DNA of 64,000 bases from Rickettsia tillamookensis (lineage in GTDB: Bacteria; Pseudomonadota; Alphaproteobacteria; Rickettsiales; Rickettsiaceae): NCBI RefSeq assembly GCF_016743795.2, contig NZ_CP060138.2, positions 744,001 through 808,000 on the forward strand, in the 5' to 3' direction. Positions 17,774 through 25,533 of the stretch are shown here, piece by piece (the first letter of the stretch is position 1; each line of letters opens with the position of its first letter). A program made the translations under genes and the position numbers. The notes under the pieces were generated by a model. It saw only the letters and a list, made by a program, of their open reading frames with translations, was not told where the DNA came from and did not search any database.

Positions 17774-18399
17774 GTGGTATATATCTTGAAAAACAATAAA
17801 ATCTTTTATCTATCACCGATAAATCAATTGCTTAAGGAAGGTTTAAGACAACAAGAAATATTTTTTGCTTTTCACGATAAATGGCCTTCCTATACTAAAA
17901 AAGCAGTTAATCTATTGTTTGAGTCAGCAGTAGAAAATTTAACCTGTGCGATGTTACTTGGTGAAGAAGAGGCGATATTGCCTCTATCTCAGCTTTATTA
18001 TAGCGGTACTATTTACGATATTTTACCGGATTTAGTTTTTGGTGATTATATTATTTTAATAGGTCAAAAACTTGGATATAAATCATGCCAAAATATTTCT
18101 TTAAGAATGATTACTAATACTAAATGTTTAGAAAAACAGCTAGATAGTATCGCTATTACTATTACTTCTAATATGTTATTTTATCATCGTCATTTTAAAT
18201 ACATAGGTGATGAGATTAAAAAAAAATTATTAAAGACTGCAATGAGCAATTTAATAAAGTATGGCATTTTTGTAAATTTGAATATTCCTATTCAACATTA
18301 TTATCTTTTGAAATGCCGGAAGAAGAAGCCGAAAAACTTGAAGAAGTACCTTTGATGGGTACAAAATCTACTGATGATAGTAAATGTTTGATATCTTGA
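17774..18399 (+). pseudogene. Fourth tandem paralogue, frameshifted, ancestral CaaX tail CLIS
   Basis: The frame from a GTG at 17774 runs to 18355 and shares the family core (CAMLLGEEEAILPLSQLYYS, then IILIGQKLGYKSCQNIS). Its last 14 or so residues (KCRKKKPKNLKKYL) are unlike any relative. Another frame, from about 18300, reads MPEEEAEKLEEVPLMG, then TKSTDDSKCLIS and stop at 18399. That tail is acidic, protein-like and ends in CLIS, a CaaX-type box like those of the two preceding genes. A single indel near 18240-18310 explains the break. The truncated product might still be made. Confidence 0.65.
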
Positions 18400-18424
18400 A
18401 TGTTTTTTCTATGTCTAGTTTTTT

Positions 18425-18516
18425 CGTCATTGCGAGGAAAAATTGAAAATTTTAACGAAGCAATCTCAGGATATTTGATGAGATTGCCACGCTCCTTTTA
18501 GTCGCTCGCAATGACG
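18425..18516. repeat. Palindromic repeat, type B
   Basis: CGTCATTGCGAGGAAAAATT to CTCGCAATGACG. It sits just after the frameshifted CaaX paralogue. Confidence 0.9.
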
Positions 18517-18589
18517 GAAAACCCCCCACCTCTTAGTGCTAGCATTTTTTCAGTTATATTATCTTAATGGACCCCACAAGTACAAGCCA

Positions 18590-18747
18590 GCGTTGTTGCA
18601 TGGCTCAGCCTCGCCTTTGTCATCCCGTGATTTATTCACGGGATCCAGTTAAAAATACTAATATTAGTATTTTTAGTTGTTTTACTGGATACCGTGGACA
18701 AGCCACGGTATGACACCGAGCGGGTTTTTTGAGCCATGCAACAAAGC
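18590..18747. repeat. Full-length type A element with outer inverted repeats
   Basis: Outer arms GCGTTGTTGCATGGCTCA (from 18590) and TGAGCCATGCAACAAAGC enclose the type A palindrome 18618-18714. It shows that the complete unit is about 160 bp and MITE-like, with no coding capacity of its own. Confidence 0.88.
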
Positions 18748-18790
18748 CGGTCAAGCCATGGGGTGACAACGGAAAATAGGTAATAAATAT

Positions 18791-20269
18791 ATGAAAAAAA
18801 TAATCTACAGCAATCAAACTTTCGACAATATGGAAATAAAGTCCGTAACCGATAATGAGGTAGTAATTATCGGCTATGCGAGTGTTTATAATATTGCCGA
18901 TCATCATAACGATTTAATTTCTAAAGGAGCTTTTGCAAATGCTTCTCACCATAACGTAAAATTTCTTTGGCAACATGACAGTAAAAAACCTATAGGAATT
19001 ATTACTCATTTGGCTGAAGATGACCACGGTTTAAAAATGGAAGCAGTGATAAATAATAAAGTCAAAGCAGGAGTAGAAGCGATAGAGCTAATAAAGCAAG
19101 GAGCAATAGATGGATTATCTATAGGCTTTTATATAAAAAACTCGGTTTATAATGATGCAAGGCAGAGAGTAATTACCGAAGCAGAGCTTTTAGAGATAAG
19201 TATTGTTACTTTTCCTGCTAATCAGAGTGCTAAAATCTTATATATCACTAAAGGACAAGAAATAGAATATAACGATAAAATCAATGAGTTAGAGGAAAAG
19301 CTATATAATATGCAAAATATTTTAGAAAGACCAAATAGTGTAAATATAGAAGAACAGGAACAGAAAACAGCTTTCATTAATTATGTACGTAAAGGCGAAG
19401 ATACCGGGCTTATGCAAAAATCATCCCTAAATAGTAGTACTGAAGCAGGCGGCGTTTTAATATTACAGACTTTATATAACAGTATTATCACCGAAATAAA
19501 TGCTAGATCGCCAATGAGAGGACTTGCTTCGATTGAAACGATTTCTACAAATGCCCTTGATATAATAAGCGAGGACGGTAAATTTAGTAGTGGCTGGATT
19601 GGGGAGGTAGAAGCACGAGAAGAAACTCCGGCAGCGAAGTTAAAGCAACAGCGTATTTTTGTTCATGAGCTATATGCACAGCCGAAAGCTAGCCAAGCAC
19701 TACTTGATGATGCGACTATCAGAGTCGAAAATTGGTTAGGTGAAAGATTGCGTGATAGTTTCGTTAAAATGGAAAATAATGCGTTTATAAATGGTGACGG
19801 TATAAAAAAAACCAGAGGTATTTTATCGCCTGACCATGATAAAATCGAGAAAGTTAAGATGGGTAATAAAATTACCGCCGATGGGCTGCTTGATTTTATA
19901 AATTCGCTTAAAGAAGAATATTTAACAAATGCAACTTTGCTAATGAATCGTATTACTTTGTCCGAAGTACAGAAGCTTAAAGATAATCAAGGGCGTTTTA
20001 TTTGGCAGCAATCACTATCAGATTCGTTTAAGCAAACAGTATTTGGAATACCGGTAGTTTGTAGCTCCGATATGCCTCCTCTAGATAAAAAGGGAAATGC
20101 TATAGCGATAGGTGACTTTAAAACAGCCTATAAAATAGTAGATAGAAGCGGTATTAATATAATGCGTGATCCTTATACTGAAAAGCCTTTTGTAAAGTTT
20201 TATGCCGTAAAAAGAGTAGGGGGTGATGTAGTAAATCAAGAAGCTATTAAGATTGGTGTTTTTAATTAG
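18791..20269 (+). CDS. GTA/phage prohead protease fused to HK97-type major capsid protein
   Basis: Two phage morphogenesis proteins are joined in 492 residues. Residues 1 to about 160 are a U35-type prohead protease, with FLWQHDSKKPIG (His) and GAIDGLSIGFYI (Ser). Residues of about 195-492 are an HK97-fold capsid protein, with SSLNSSTEAGGVLILQTLYN near its start and MRDPYTEKPFVKFYAVKRVG near its end. A coiled-coil-like linker (about 165-195) corresponds to a scaffolding delta domain. In Rhodobacter-type gene transfer agents these are separate genes (g4, g5). Genes for connector, head closure and tail follow in GTA order. The full length suggests it is maintained. Confidence 0.9.
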   Translation: MKKIIYSNQTFDNMEIKSVTDNEVVIIGYASVYNIADHHNDLISKGAFANASHHNVKFLWQHDSKKPIGIITHLAEDDHGLKMEAVINNKVKAGVEAIELIKQGAIDGLSIGFYIKNSVYNDARQRVITEAELLEISIVTFPANQSAKILYITKGQEIEYNDKINELEEKLYNMQNILERPNSVNIEEQEQKTAFINYVRKGEDTGLMQKSSLNSSTEAGGVLILQTLYNSIITEINARSPMRGLASIETISTNALDIISEDGKFSSGWIGEVEAREETPAAKLKQQRIFVHELYAQPKASQALLDDATIRVENWLGERLRDSFVKMENNAFINGDGIKKTRGILSPDHDKIEKVKMGNKITADGLLDFINSLKEEYLTNATLLMNRITLSEVQKLKDNQGRFIWQQSLSDSFKQTVFGIPVVCSSDMPPLDKKGNAIAIGDFKTAYKIVDRSGINIMRDPYTEKPFVKFYAVKRVGGDVVNQEAIKIGVFN

Positions 20270-20404
20270 ATATACTCGTTTAATTTGAAAAATTGGCGTC
20301 GTTGTTTTATATTTTTTGATCCTCACGTACGTTTTATGTACGCTGCGGTCAAAAAATATAAAACGCCTTGCTCTTTTCCAAATTAAACTTCGTCTATCTA
20401 ATTA
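20264..20404. repeat. Palindromic repeat, type D
   Basis: Arms AATTAGATATACTCG and TATCTAATT bracket CCTCACGTACG..TACGCTGCGG. Its left arm overlaps the stop codon of the capsid fusion gene. Confidence 0.88.
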
Positions 20405-20436
20405 AAGCCGTATTAGTATGATATCGAGGATTTCTT

Positions 20437-20967
20437 ATGTTCAAAAAAAACAATTTTCAAATCATAAAAATATTTCCGCAAGAAGTGTGGAGTTTAGAGC
20501 AGGTAAAAAATTATATGCGGGTGGAGGCTAGTTATGACGATAATTTAATAGTCGGATTAATTGATGCGGCAATCACAGCAGCAGAGAATTTTACTAAGCT
20601 AAATTTTATCTCAAAACAAATCAAGTTTATTTGTAATATTTCAGGAAAAAAAGAGTTTTTATTTAAATATAACCCATTACTAAAAATAACAAACATAAAG
20701 AAAAAATTTAAAGACCAAGAAAATGACTTATCGGCATATGATTATGCGATTGAGCAGAATCTTTTAACTCTAAGTAAAGCATTAAGTAATGAAGAGCTGA
20801 CGGTAGAATATATAAGCGGTTACGATAAAAATAATATTCCGCATGCTATAAAACATGGGATTATGCTACATATTGCCGAAATGTATGACCGTCAAGCTAC
20901 GAATTGTATCGGGCTTTCCAAAGAGGTAAAAAATTTATATTTGCCATATAGGAATATACAAATTTAG
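20437..20967 (+). CDS. Phage/GTA head-tail connector (gp6-like)
   Basis: This 176-residue protein matches gp6-like head-tail connector proteins: VWSLEQVKNYMRVEASYDDN then LIVGLIDAAITAAENFTKLN, the usual DNA-packaging connector N-terminus. GIMLHIAEMYDRQA near the C-terminus is the conserved closing helix. It probably forms the ring below the portal. It sits in the expected place after the capsid gene. The gene is intact. Confidence 0.85.
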   Translation: MFKKNNFQIIKIFPQEVWSLEQVKNYMRVEASYDDNLIVGLIDAAITAAENFTKLNFISKQIKFICNISGKKEFLFKYNPLLKITNIKKKFKDQENDLSAYDYAIEQNLLTLSKALSNEELTVEYISGYDKNNIPHAIKHGIMLHIAEMYDRQATNCIGLSKEVKNLYLPYRNIQI

Positions 20968-20983
20968 GGAATATGGCATTTAT

Positions 20984-21065
20984 TGTCATACCGTGGCTTG
21001 TCCACGGTATCCAGTTAAATAACCTGATAAAAAGACTGGATGCCGTGGACAAGCCACGGCATGAC
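20984..21065. repeat. Short palindromic repeat, type A
   Basis: TGTCATACCGTGGCTTGTCC to GGACAAGCCACGGCATGACC with a shortened centre. It is open in the frame of the next gene, giving a spurious 40-codon extension upstream. Confidence 0.88.
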
Positions 21066-21092
21066 CCCTTACTTAATTTAAAAGGTAATAAA

Positions 21093-21431
21093 ATGACAAA
21101 AACAGTAGTGAAAAATTTTCAGCATCAAATTAAATTTTTAGAAAATATTGCGGGAGAGGGGATGGAGGAGGATAGATGGGTAGAGAAATTAACAAGCTAT
21201 GCCGAAATCAAACCGTTATGCGATAGCAAATTTCTTGCTCTAGAAAATATAAGCTTTGGACATATAATAACGGAAGGATATTTTTTATTTAGAATAAGAT
21301 TTATTAAAAATGTCACTACTAAAATGCGTATTTTATTTAAAGAACGGGAATTTGAAATTAAACGGATTATTAATGTTGAAGAAAAAAGCAAATTTTTAAA
21401 TATAATAGCGTTGGAAATTTATGTATCATGA
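21093..21431 (+). CDS. Phage/GTA head-closure (head-tail adaptor) protein
   Basis: This 112-residue protein has the head-tail adaptor pattern: a Trp after a short lead (EEDRWVEKLTSYAEIKPL), then IRFIKNVTTKMRILFKEREF and EIKRIINVEEKSKFL. It would close the capsid below the gp6 connector. The ATG at 21093 is preceded by AAAGGT and is chosen over 20973 because the longer frame is repeat sequence. The 3' end overlaps the next gene by 11 bp, a sign of coupled translation. Confidence 0.82.
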   Translation: MTKTVVKNFQHQIKFLENIAGEGMEEDRWVEKLTSYAEIKPLCDSKFLALENISFGHIITEGYFLFRIRFIKNVTTKMRILFKEREFEIKRIINVEEKSKFLNIIALEIYVS

Positions 21432-21825
21432 TTTTATCTATAATTTTCAGTTAAGTTTGTATAAATTACTTATAAACGATAATGAAATAAAAACTAAAAT
21501 TAATAAAATATATTTTTCCGTTGTTCAGGATGCAAAATGTCCATTTTTGCTTGTTAATATATTAAATGTTAATAATATATCGACTAATGTACAAAATATA
21601 ATGCAGTTGGAATTTGAAATATGTATCTTTACTAATGATAAAAATCGTAATATTGCTCTAAGCCTTGCTAGTAAAATAAGCGATAAAATAGAGCATCACT
21701 CATTTGAAAATGTTGCAGGTATAAAAGTAAATAAAATAGAATTTCAAACTAGCAAAGACTTAGTCAGTACAAAACTGGTAATGAATTATCAGACATTGTT
21801 GAAAGGTTCTAGGTGTCATACTTAG
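21421..21825 (+). CDS. GTA gp8-like tail terminator/completion protein (DUF3168)
   Basis: This 134-residue protein has the DUF3168 layout: a helical start (YNFQLSLYKLLINDNEIKTK), CPFLLVNI, and a central strand-helix (LEFEICIFTNDKNRNIALSL). In GTAs this gene follows head closure, and here it overlaps that gene by 11 bp. The tail GSRCHT is derived from repeat-like sequence, so the natural C-terminus may have been trimmed. The tail-tube gene that normally follows is absent. Confidence 0.72.
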   Translation: MYHDFIYNFQLSLYKLLINDNEIKTKINKIYFSVVQDAKCPFLLVNILNVNNISTNVQNIMQLEFEICIFTNDKNRNIALSLASKISDKIEHHSFENVAGIKVNKIEFQTSKDLVSTKLVMNYQTLLKGSRCHT

Positions 21826-21853
21826 TTCAGCATTGTCTGCGTAGATACCTAAT

Positions 21854-21974
21854 TGTCATTGCGAGGAGCCGTAGGCGACGAGGCAATCCAGCAAAAATAA
21901 TAAAAAAATACTAATTTATAGCATTTTTTACTGGATTGCTTCGTTAATTACTTCTTAATTTCCTCGCAATGACG
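21854..21974. repeat. Palindromic repeat, type B
   Basis: TGTCATTGCGAGGAGCCGTA to CCTCGCAATGACG with an inner pair (GCAATCCAGCAAAA / ACTGGATTGCTTCG). It marks the left border of the toxin-antitoxin genes placed inside the GTA cluster. Confidence 0.88.
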
Positions 21975-22024
21975 AAAAATGTGACATTAGTTAATGTTAT
22001 TAAAACAAAAAATAGGAGTATAAA

Positions 22025-22417
22025 ATGCATTTAATCGCAGGGCTGGATATAAGTAGCCTATTAAAATCAAGAAAGAAATTTGAAGAGTTTCGTAAACATT
22101 TAGATACTGAGCAGAATAAAGCAGGAAGTATTCAGGCTTTTGAGTTTTGCTATGAAGTGGCATGGAAAATGATGAAACGCTTTTGTGAAAAATCCGGCAA
22201 AACACCTTATATTTTAAAGGATGTATTTCGGGAAGCAGCGGTTAGCGGGTTGATTTCAGACCCAACACGATGGTTTAAGTTTATAGAGATTCGTAATATT
22301 ACTGTTCATACTTATAATGAAAAAAACGTAGAACTAGTAATTAGTATTTTTGATGATTTTGCCGATGCTGTGGATGAACTTATAAAAAATTTGGAGAAAT
22401 ATAGTGGTTCAGATTGA
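22025..22417 (+). CDS. hepT: HepT-like HEPN toxin (HI0074 family)
   Basis: This 130-residue all-helical protein of the HI0074/nucleotidyltransferase substrate-binding family is now classed with HepT toxins. The motif RNITVHTY (about 98-105) fits the HEPN RNase signature Rx4HxY exactly. It overlaps the downstream MntA-like gene by 14 bp, so the pair is translationally coupled. In studied systems MntA adds AMP to the tyrosine of this motif to silence the RNase. The motif and partner make this call strong; activity is inferred. Confidence 0.88.
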   Translation: MHLIAGLDISSLLKSRKKFEEFRKHLDTEQNKAGSIQAFEFCYEVAWKMMKRFCEKSGKTPYILKDVFREAAVSGLISDPTRWFKFIEIRNITVHTYNEKNVELVISIFDDFADAVDELIKNLEKYSGSD

Positions 22418-22688
22418 AAAGCAAGATTTGTTAATATTGCACACCATATTAAGTAAATATCCTTATAAGTTTTATGCTTACGGTTCAAGGGTTAAAGATA
22501 ATCATAAAAAATTCTCCGATCTTGATCTTTGTATTATGGATAATATTAGCGATGATATGCTGTTTGAAATCCAGGATGCTTTGCAAGAATCTGATATATC
22601 AATACATATAGATATAAAAAGATGGAATATAGATATGAATGAAGATTTTCGCTCTTTAATTAAAAGTGATCTTATTCTTTTTAAATAA
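22404..22688 (+). CDS. mntA: MntA-like minimal nucleotidyltransferase antitoxin
   Basis: This 94-residue minimal nucleotidyltransferase contains YGSRVKDNHKKFSDLDLCI, matching the GSx10DxD polymerase-beta motif, and a third acidic strand at HIDIKRWNID. It probably AMPylates the HepT partner encoded just upstream (14-bp overlap). Together they form a complete type VII-like module between two GTA tail genes. Codon use looks like that of the neighbours. Confidence 0.88.
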   Translation: MVQIEKQDLLILHTILSKYPYKFYAYGSRVKDNHKKFSDLDLCIMDNISDDMLFEIQDALQESDISIHIDIKRWNIDMNEDFRSLIKSDLILFK

Positions 22689-22703
22689 TAGCCCAGGTAT
22701 CTT

Positions 22704-23303
22704 ATGAATTTTCACGATATACGTATGCCGGAATTTATTGAAAGTTTTGCGGTCGGAAAGACGGAATTTTCTACTTCTCACGCTATAACTAAATCAGGTA
22801 GAGAAGCAAGACATTTAGACCGCAATTACGGTTGCCAAAAATATTTAATCAAAAATGCTAGATTAAGTAGCTCTGAATTTGAGCAGTTTAATAGCTTTTT
22901 TAAAGCAAGACGTGGAAGTAATTTTGCTTTTAGGTTTAGGGATTATGCCGATTATAAAGTAACGAACGGAATGATTGCTAAGGGTGACGACAATTTAAAT
23001 AAATTTCAGCTAAAGAATATATATAGCGATTCTATTGCTCCTTACGAACGAGTTATCACTAAACCGGTTAATAATAGTGTAATTCTATATATTAATAATG
23101 TAAGAGCTATGGGCATTGTAGATTACAACGATGGTATAGTGACCTTACCAAGCCCCTTAGGTCAAGATGTAATTTTAACTGCTGATTTTACTTTTGACGT
23201 AGCAGTTAGATTTAGTATAGATAGTTTTGAATATTCTTATTGTAATGACGGTTCTATAGAATTATCCAACATAGAGTTAGTGGAGGTAGCTATACTCGTT
23301 TAA
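22704..23303 (+). CDS. GTA gp12-like tail protein (DUF2460)
   Basis: This 199-residue protein is of the DUF2460/TIGR02217 family, the GTA gp12 homologue at the distal tail. Conserved sequence includes SFAVGKTEFSTSHAITKSGR, RRGSNFAFRFRDYADYKV and FDVAVRFSIDSFE. The last codons (AILV, stop) are read from the type D repeat that follows, so the native end may have been a few residues different. The tail tube, tape-measure and g10-g11 genes that would precede it are not in the window. Confidence 0.87.
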   Translation: MNFHDIRMPEFIESFAVGKTEFSTSHAITKSGREARHLDRNYGCQKYLIKNARLSSSEFEQFNSFFKARRGSNFAFRFRDYADYKVTNGMIAKGDDNLNKFQLKNIYSDSIAPYERVITKPVNNSVILYINNVRAMGIVDYNDGIVTLPSPLGQDVILTADFTFDVAVRFSIDSFEYSYCNDGSIELSNIELVEVAILV

Positions 23304-23415
23304 TTTGAAAAATTGGCGGCGTTACTTCTCGCTTATAATCCTCACGTATTATATATACGCTGCGGTTATAAGCTTCAAAGTGCCTTGCTCTTTTCCAAAT
23401 TAAACTTCGTCTATC
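23290..23415. repeat. Palindromic repeat, type D
   Basis: It begins TATACTCGTTTAATTTGAAA at the gp12 stop and ends ACTTCGTCTATCTGC. It is a close relative of the 20264 copy, with a different centre. Confidence 0.88.
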
Positions 23416-23440
23416 TGCTTTATTATTTATCAGGAATATA

Positions 23441-24233
23441 TATGAGTATTTTATCATCTAATAATATTGAAGAAGTAATTACAAAGCTTACAAATTTTGT
23501 TTATTGTTTTCAAATTAAGCTAGCTAGCGGTGAGGAATTAAACTTAACAAATAATGACTATGCTATAAAAAATGAAGAGAGAGTTTTTTTACCAAATTCC
23601 GGTTTAGATTTAAAAGAAGCAGAATTTAACGATTCCGCACAAAACCATATAATCATTGAAGGTATTTTTGAAGAAAACGGCATTACGACGGCAATGGATT
23701 TAAATAATGCTATTGTTAAAATAATAATATATACTGACAAGCTTTTTGAACATTTCGTTACATATTATTGCACTTTATATACAAAATACGATTTAAACTT
23801 TAAAATACATTTAAAACCCGAAACAGTAAAATATAATCAGACTGTAATTAATCGATATAGCAAAACATGTAGAGCAGTTTTTGGAGATAGTAAATGCAAA
23901 ATAGATAAAGCTTTATATAGCGGCATATATAAGGTTAAAGAAATGCTCAAGGAAAGTTTAAGAATACTAGATTTAGATAAAGAAAACGGCTATTATAACG
24001 GCGGTCAAATTATATTCGGCGAAAATCGTTTTAACAGTAAAGTTCTAAGTAATTTCGGTGATTTGATTATATTAGAGGATATTATACCGGATGCTGCCAA
24101 AGATGCCGAGGAAGTAAAAATTATTGCCGGATGTGATAAAAATTTTATAAGCTGTTGCAATAAATTTAATAATGCTATAAATTTTAGGGGCGAACCGCTA
24201 ATACCAAAAAAAGATTTTATAAATTTAGTATAA
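23441..24233 (+). CDS. GTA gp13-like tail protein (DUF2163/phage BR0599)
   Basis: About 263 residues from MSILSSNNIEEVITKLTNFV, which fits the TIGR02218/DUF2163 start and is favoured over 23313 because the earlier frame is repeat DNA. The C-terminal BR0599 region shows NRYSKTCRAVFGDSKCKID and ends with IAGCDKNFISCCNKFNNAIN then FRGEP, the typical cysteine pattern and FxGxP ending. In GTAs this gene directly follows gp12, as here. It probably belongs to the tail hub. Confidence 0.88.
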
Positions 24234-24395
24234 TCAATGAAACAAAGTTTTATAAAACTAGTATATGCAGAGCTAAAGAATATAATAAATATGAAAAGCT
24301 CCAAACAACAGCAAAAAAAGAAACGCAATTAATTGATTATTTTAAAATAGTTGAAAGTAATATATTATATACATTTCAAAAAATAAAAAAGGAAT

Positions 24396-24725
24396 ATGAA
24401 AGAGACTAAACGTTTTTTTAACAAAAATAATAGATTAAATAAAGGTTATGCTAAGACTTTTAGTGTCAATGAGCCTGATAATAATTTTTACCGTAAAAAA
24501 TTTGAACATATATTACCGCCAATTGATTTAATCAGTGAGTATGAGAATATTTATCCCGGTACTTTACAGGAATTAATGCATATGGCACAAAAAGAACAAG
24601 CTCATAAGCATGCTATAGACCTAAAAAACTTAAAAATACAGGAAAGAGTCGCTAAATTAACACGAATCTGTTTATTAATATTTGGAATTTGCCTTGTAGT
24701 TTCAATTTTTTTTAAAACTTTCTAA
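24396..24725 (+). CDS. DUF2335 membrane protein
   Basis: This 109-residue protein contains ILPPIDLISEYENIYPGTLQ and MAQKEQAHKHAIDL, the DUF2335 signature, followed by one C-terminal transmembrane helix (ICLLIFGICLVVSIFF). DUF2335 proteins are often encoded on phages and accessory regions, and their function is unknown. Its place right after the GTA tail genes may be coincidental. The region 24234-24395 before it holds only a 31-codon frame I do not trust. Confidence 0.75.
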   Translation: MKETKRFFNKNNRLNKGYAKTFSVNEPDNNFYRKKFEHILPPIDLISEYENIYPGTLQELMHMAQKEQAHKHAIDLKNLKIQERVAKLTRICLLIFGICLVVSIFFKTF

Positions 24726-24824
24726 ATAAAATTAAAGATAAAATATTTTATTTACTTGTAATTTTAAATAAAATAAGTTAAATGCAATATATATTTATTT
24801 ATAAACATAATACGGAGAAATTTT

Positions 24825-25346
24825 ATTTCTAAAAATAATTTTCCTAAGGCTAATAGAGAAATCAGAGCTAGAGAAGTTCGTCTAGTAGGCGAAAACGGCG
24901 AAATGCACGGCGTCGTAAATATTAGAGAAGCATTAGATATGGCGGAAAGAGCCAGCCTTGACTTAGTCGAGATATCACCGAATGCTGTACCCCCTGTCTG
25001 TAAAATTCTAGATTTTGGTAAGTTTAAGTACGAAAGCAAAAAGCGTTTGCATGAAGCACGCAAAAAGCAAAAAATCGTCGTACTTAAAGAAATGAAATTT
25101 AAACCTAATATTAGTATAGGTGATTTTGAAACTAAACTAAGAAAAATAAAAGAATTTTTAAAAGACGGAGATAAAGTAAAAATTTCTTTATGGTTTAAGG
25201 GACGAGAGATTCTTCATAAAGAAGTCGGTCAAGAACTATTTAAACGTATAGAAGTAGGGCTCGAAGGACTCATTAAAATCGATCAGCATGCTAAAATGGA
25301 AGGTAAGCAGATGATAATGATAGTTAGCCCTGATATTAAGGTGTGA
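24825..25346 (+). CDS. infC: Translation initiation factor IF-3 with AUU start codon
   Basis: IF-3 keeps the ribosomal subunits apart and proofreads the start codon. About 173 residues: the N-domain ([20 protein letters not shown]), linker and C-domain ([33 protein letters not shown]) are complete. The first ATG in frame (24903) lies inside the conserved N-domain and cannot be the start. The frame extends upstream to an ATT at 24825, preceded at 7 nt by GGAG (24814-24817). No ATG, GTG or TTG occurs in this stretch. An AUU start is the known autoregulatory device of E. coli infC. Confidence 0.92.
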   Translation: MSKNNFPKANREIRAREVRLVGENGEMHGVVNIREALDMAERASLDLVEISPNAVPPVCKILDFGKFKYESKKRLHEARKKQKIVVLKEMKFKPNISIGDFETKLRKIKEFLKDGDKVKISLWFKGREILHKEVGQELFKRIEVGLEGLIKIDQHAKMEGKQMIMIVSPDIKV

Positions 25347-25386
25347 TATCTACTCAAGTTGTCATTGTGATGCGTGGATACTGAAT

Positions 25387-25483
25387 CGTCATTGCGAGGA
25401 AAAATTGAAAATTTTGACGAAGCAATCTCGTGCTAAAGGTCTGAGATTGCCATGTCGATGCTACGCTTCTCCTCGCAATGACG
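25387..25483. repeat. Palindromic repeat, type B
   Basis: CGTCATTGCGAGGAAAAATT to CCTCGCAATGACG between infC and pdhC. Confidence 0.9.
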
Positions 25484-25533
25484 ATAAAAAATACCTACCA
25501 CAACTAAACAATAATAAAAACTAAAAACAAATT

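Noticed and set aside
18632..18907. Minus-strand frame overlapping the capsid gene start
   Set aside because: Half is type A repeat, half is antisense of the protease-capsid gene.
24237..24332. 31-codon frame MKQSFIKLVYAELKNIINMK.. after the gp13-like gene
   Set aside because: Very short and lysine-rich with no ribosome-binding site or homology I recognise; could be a remnant of a gp14-like gene but not supportable.
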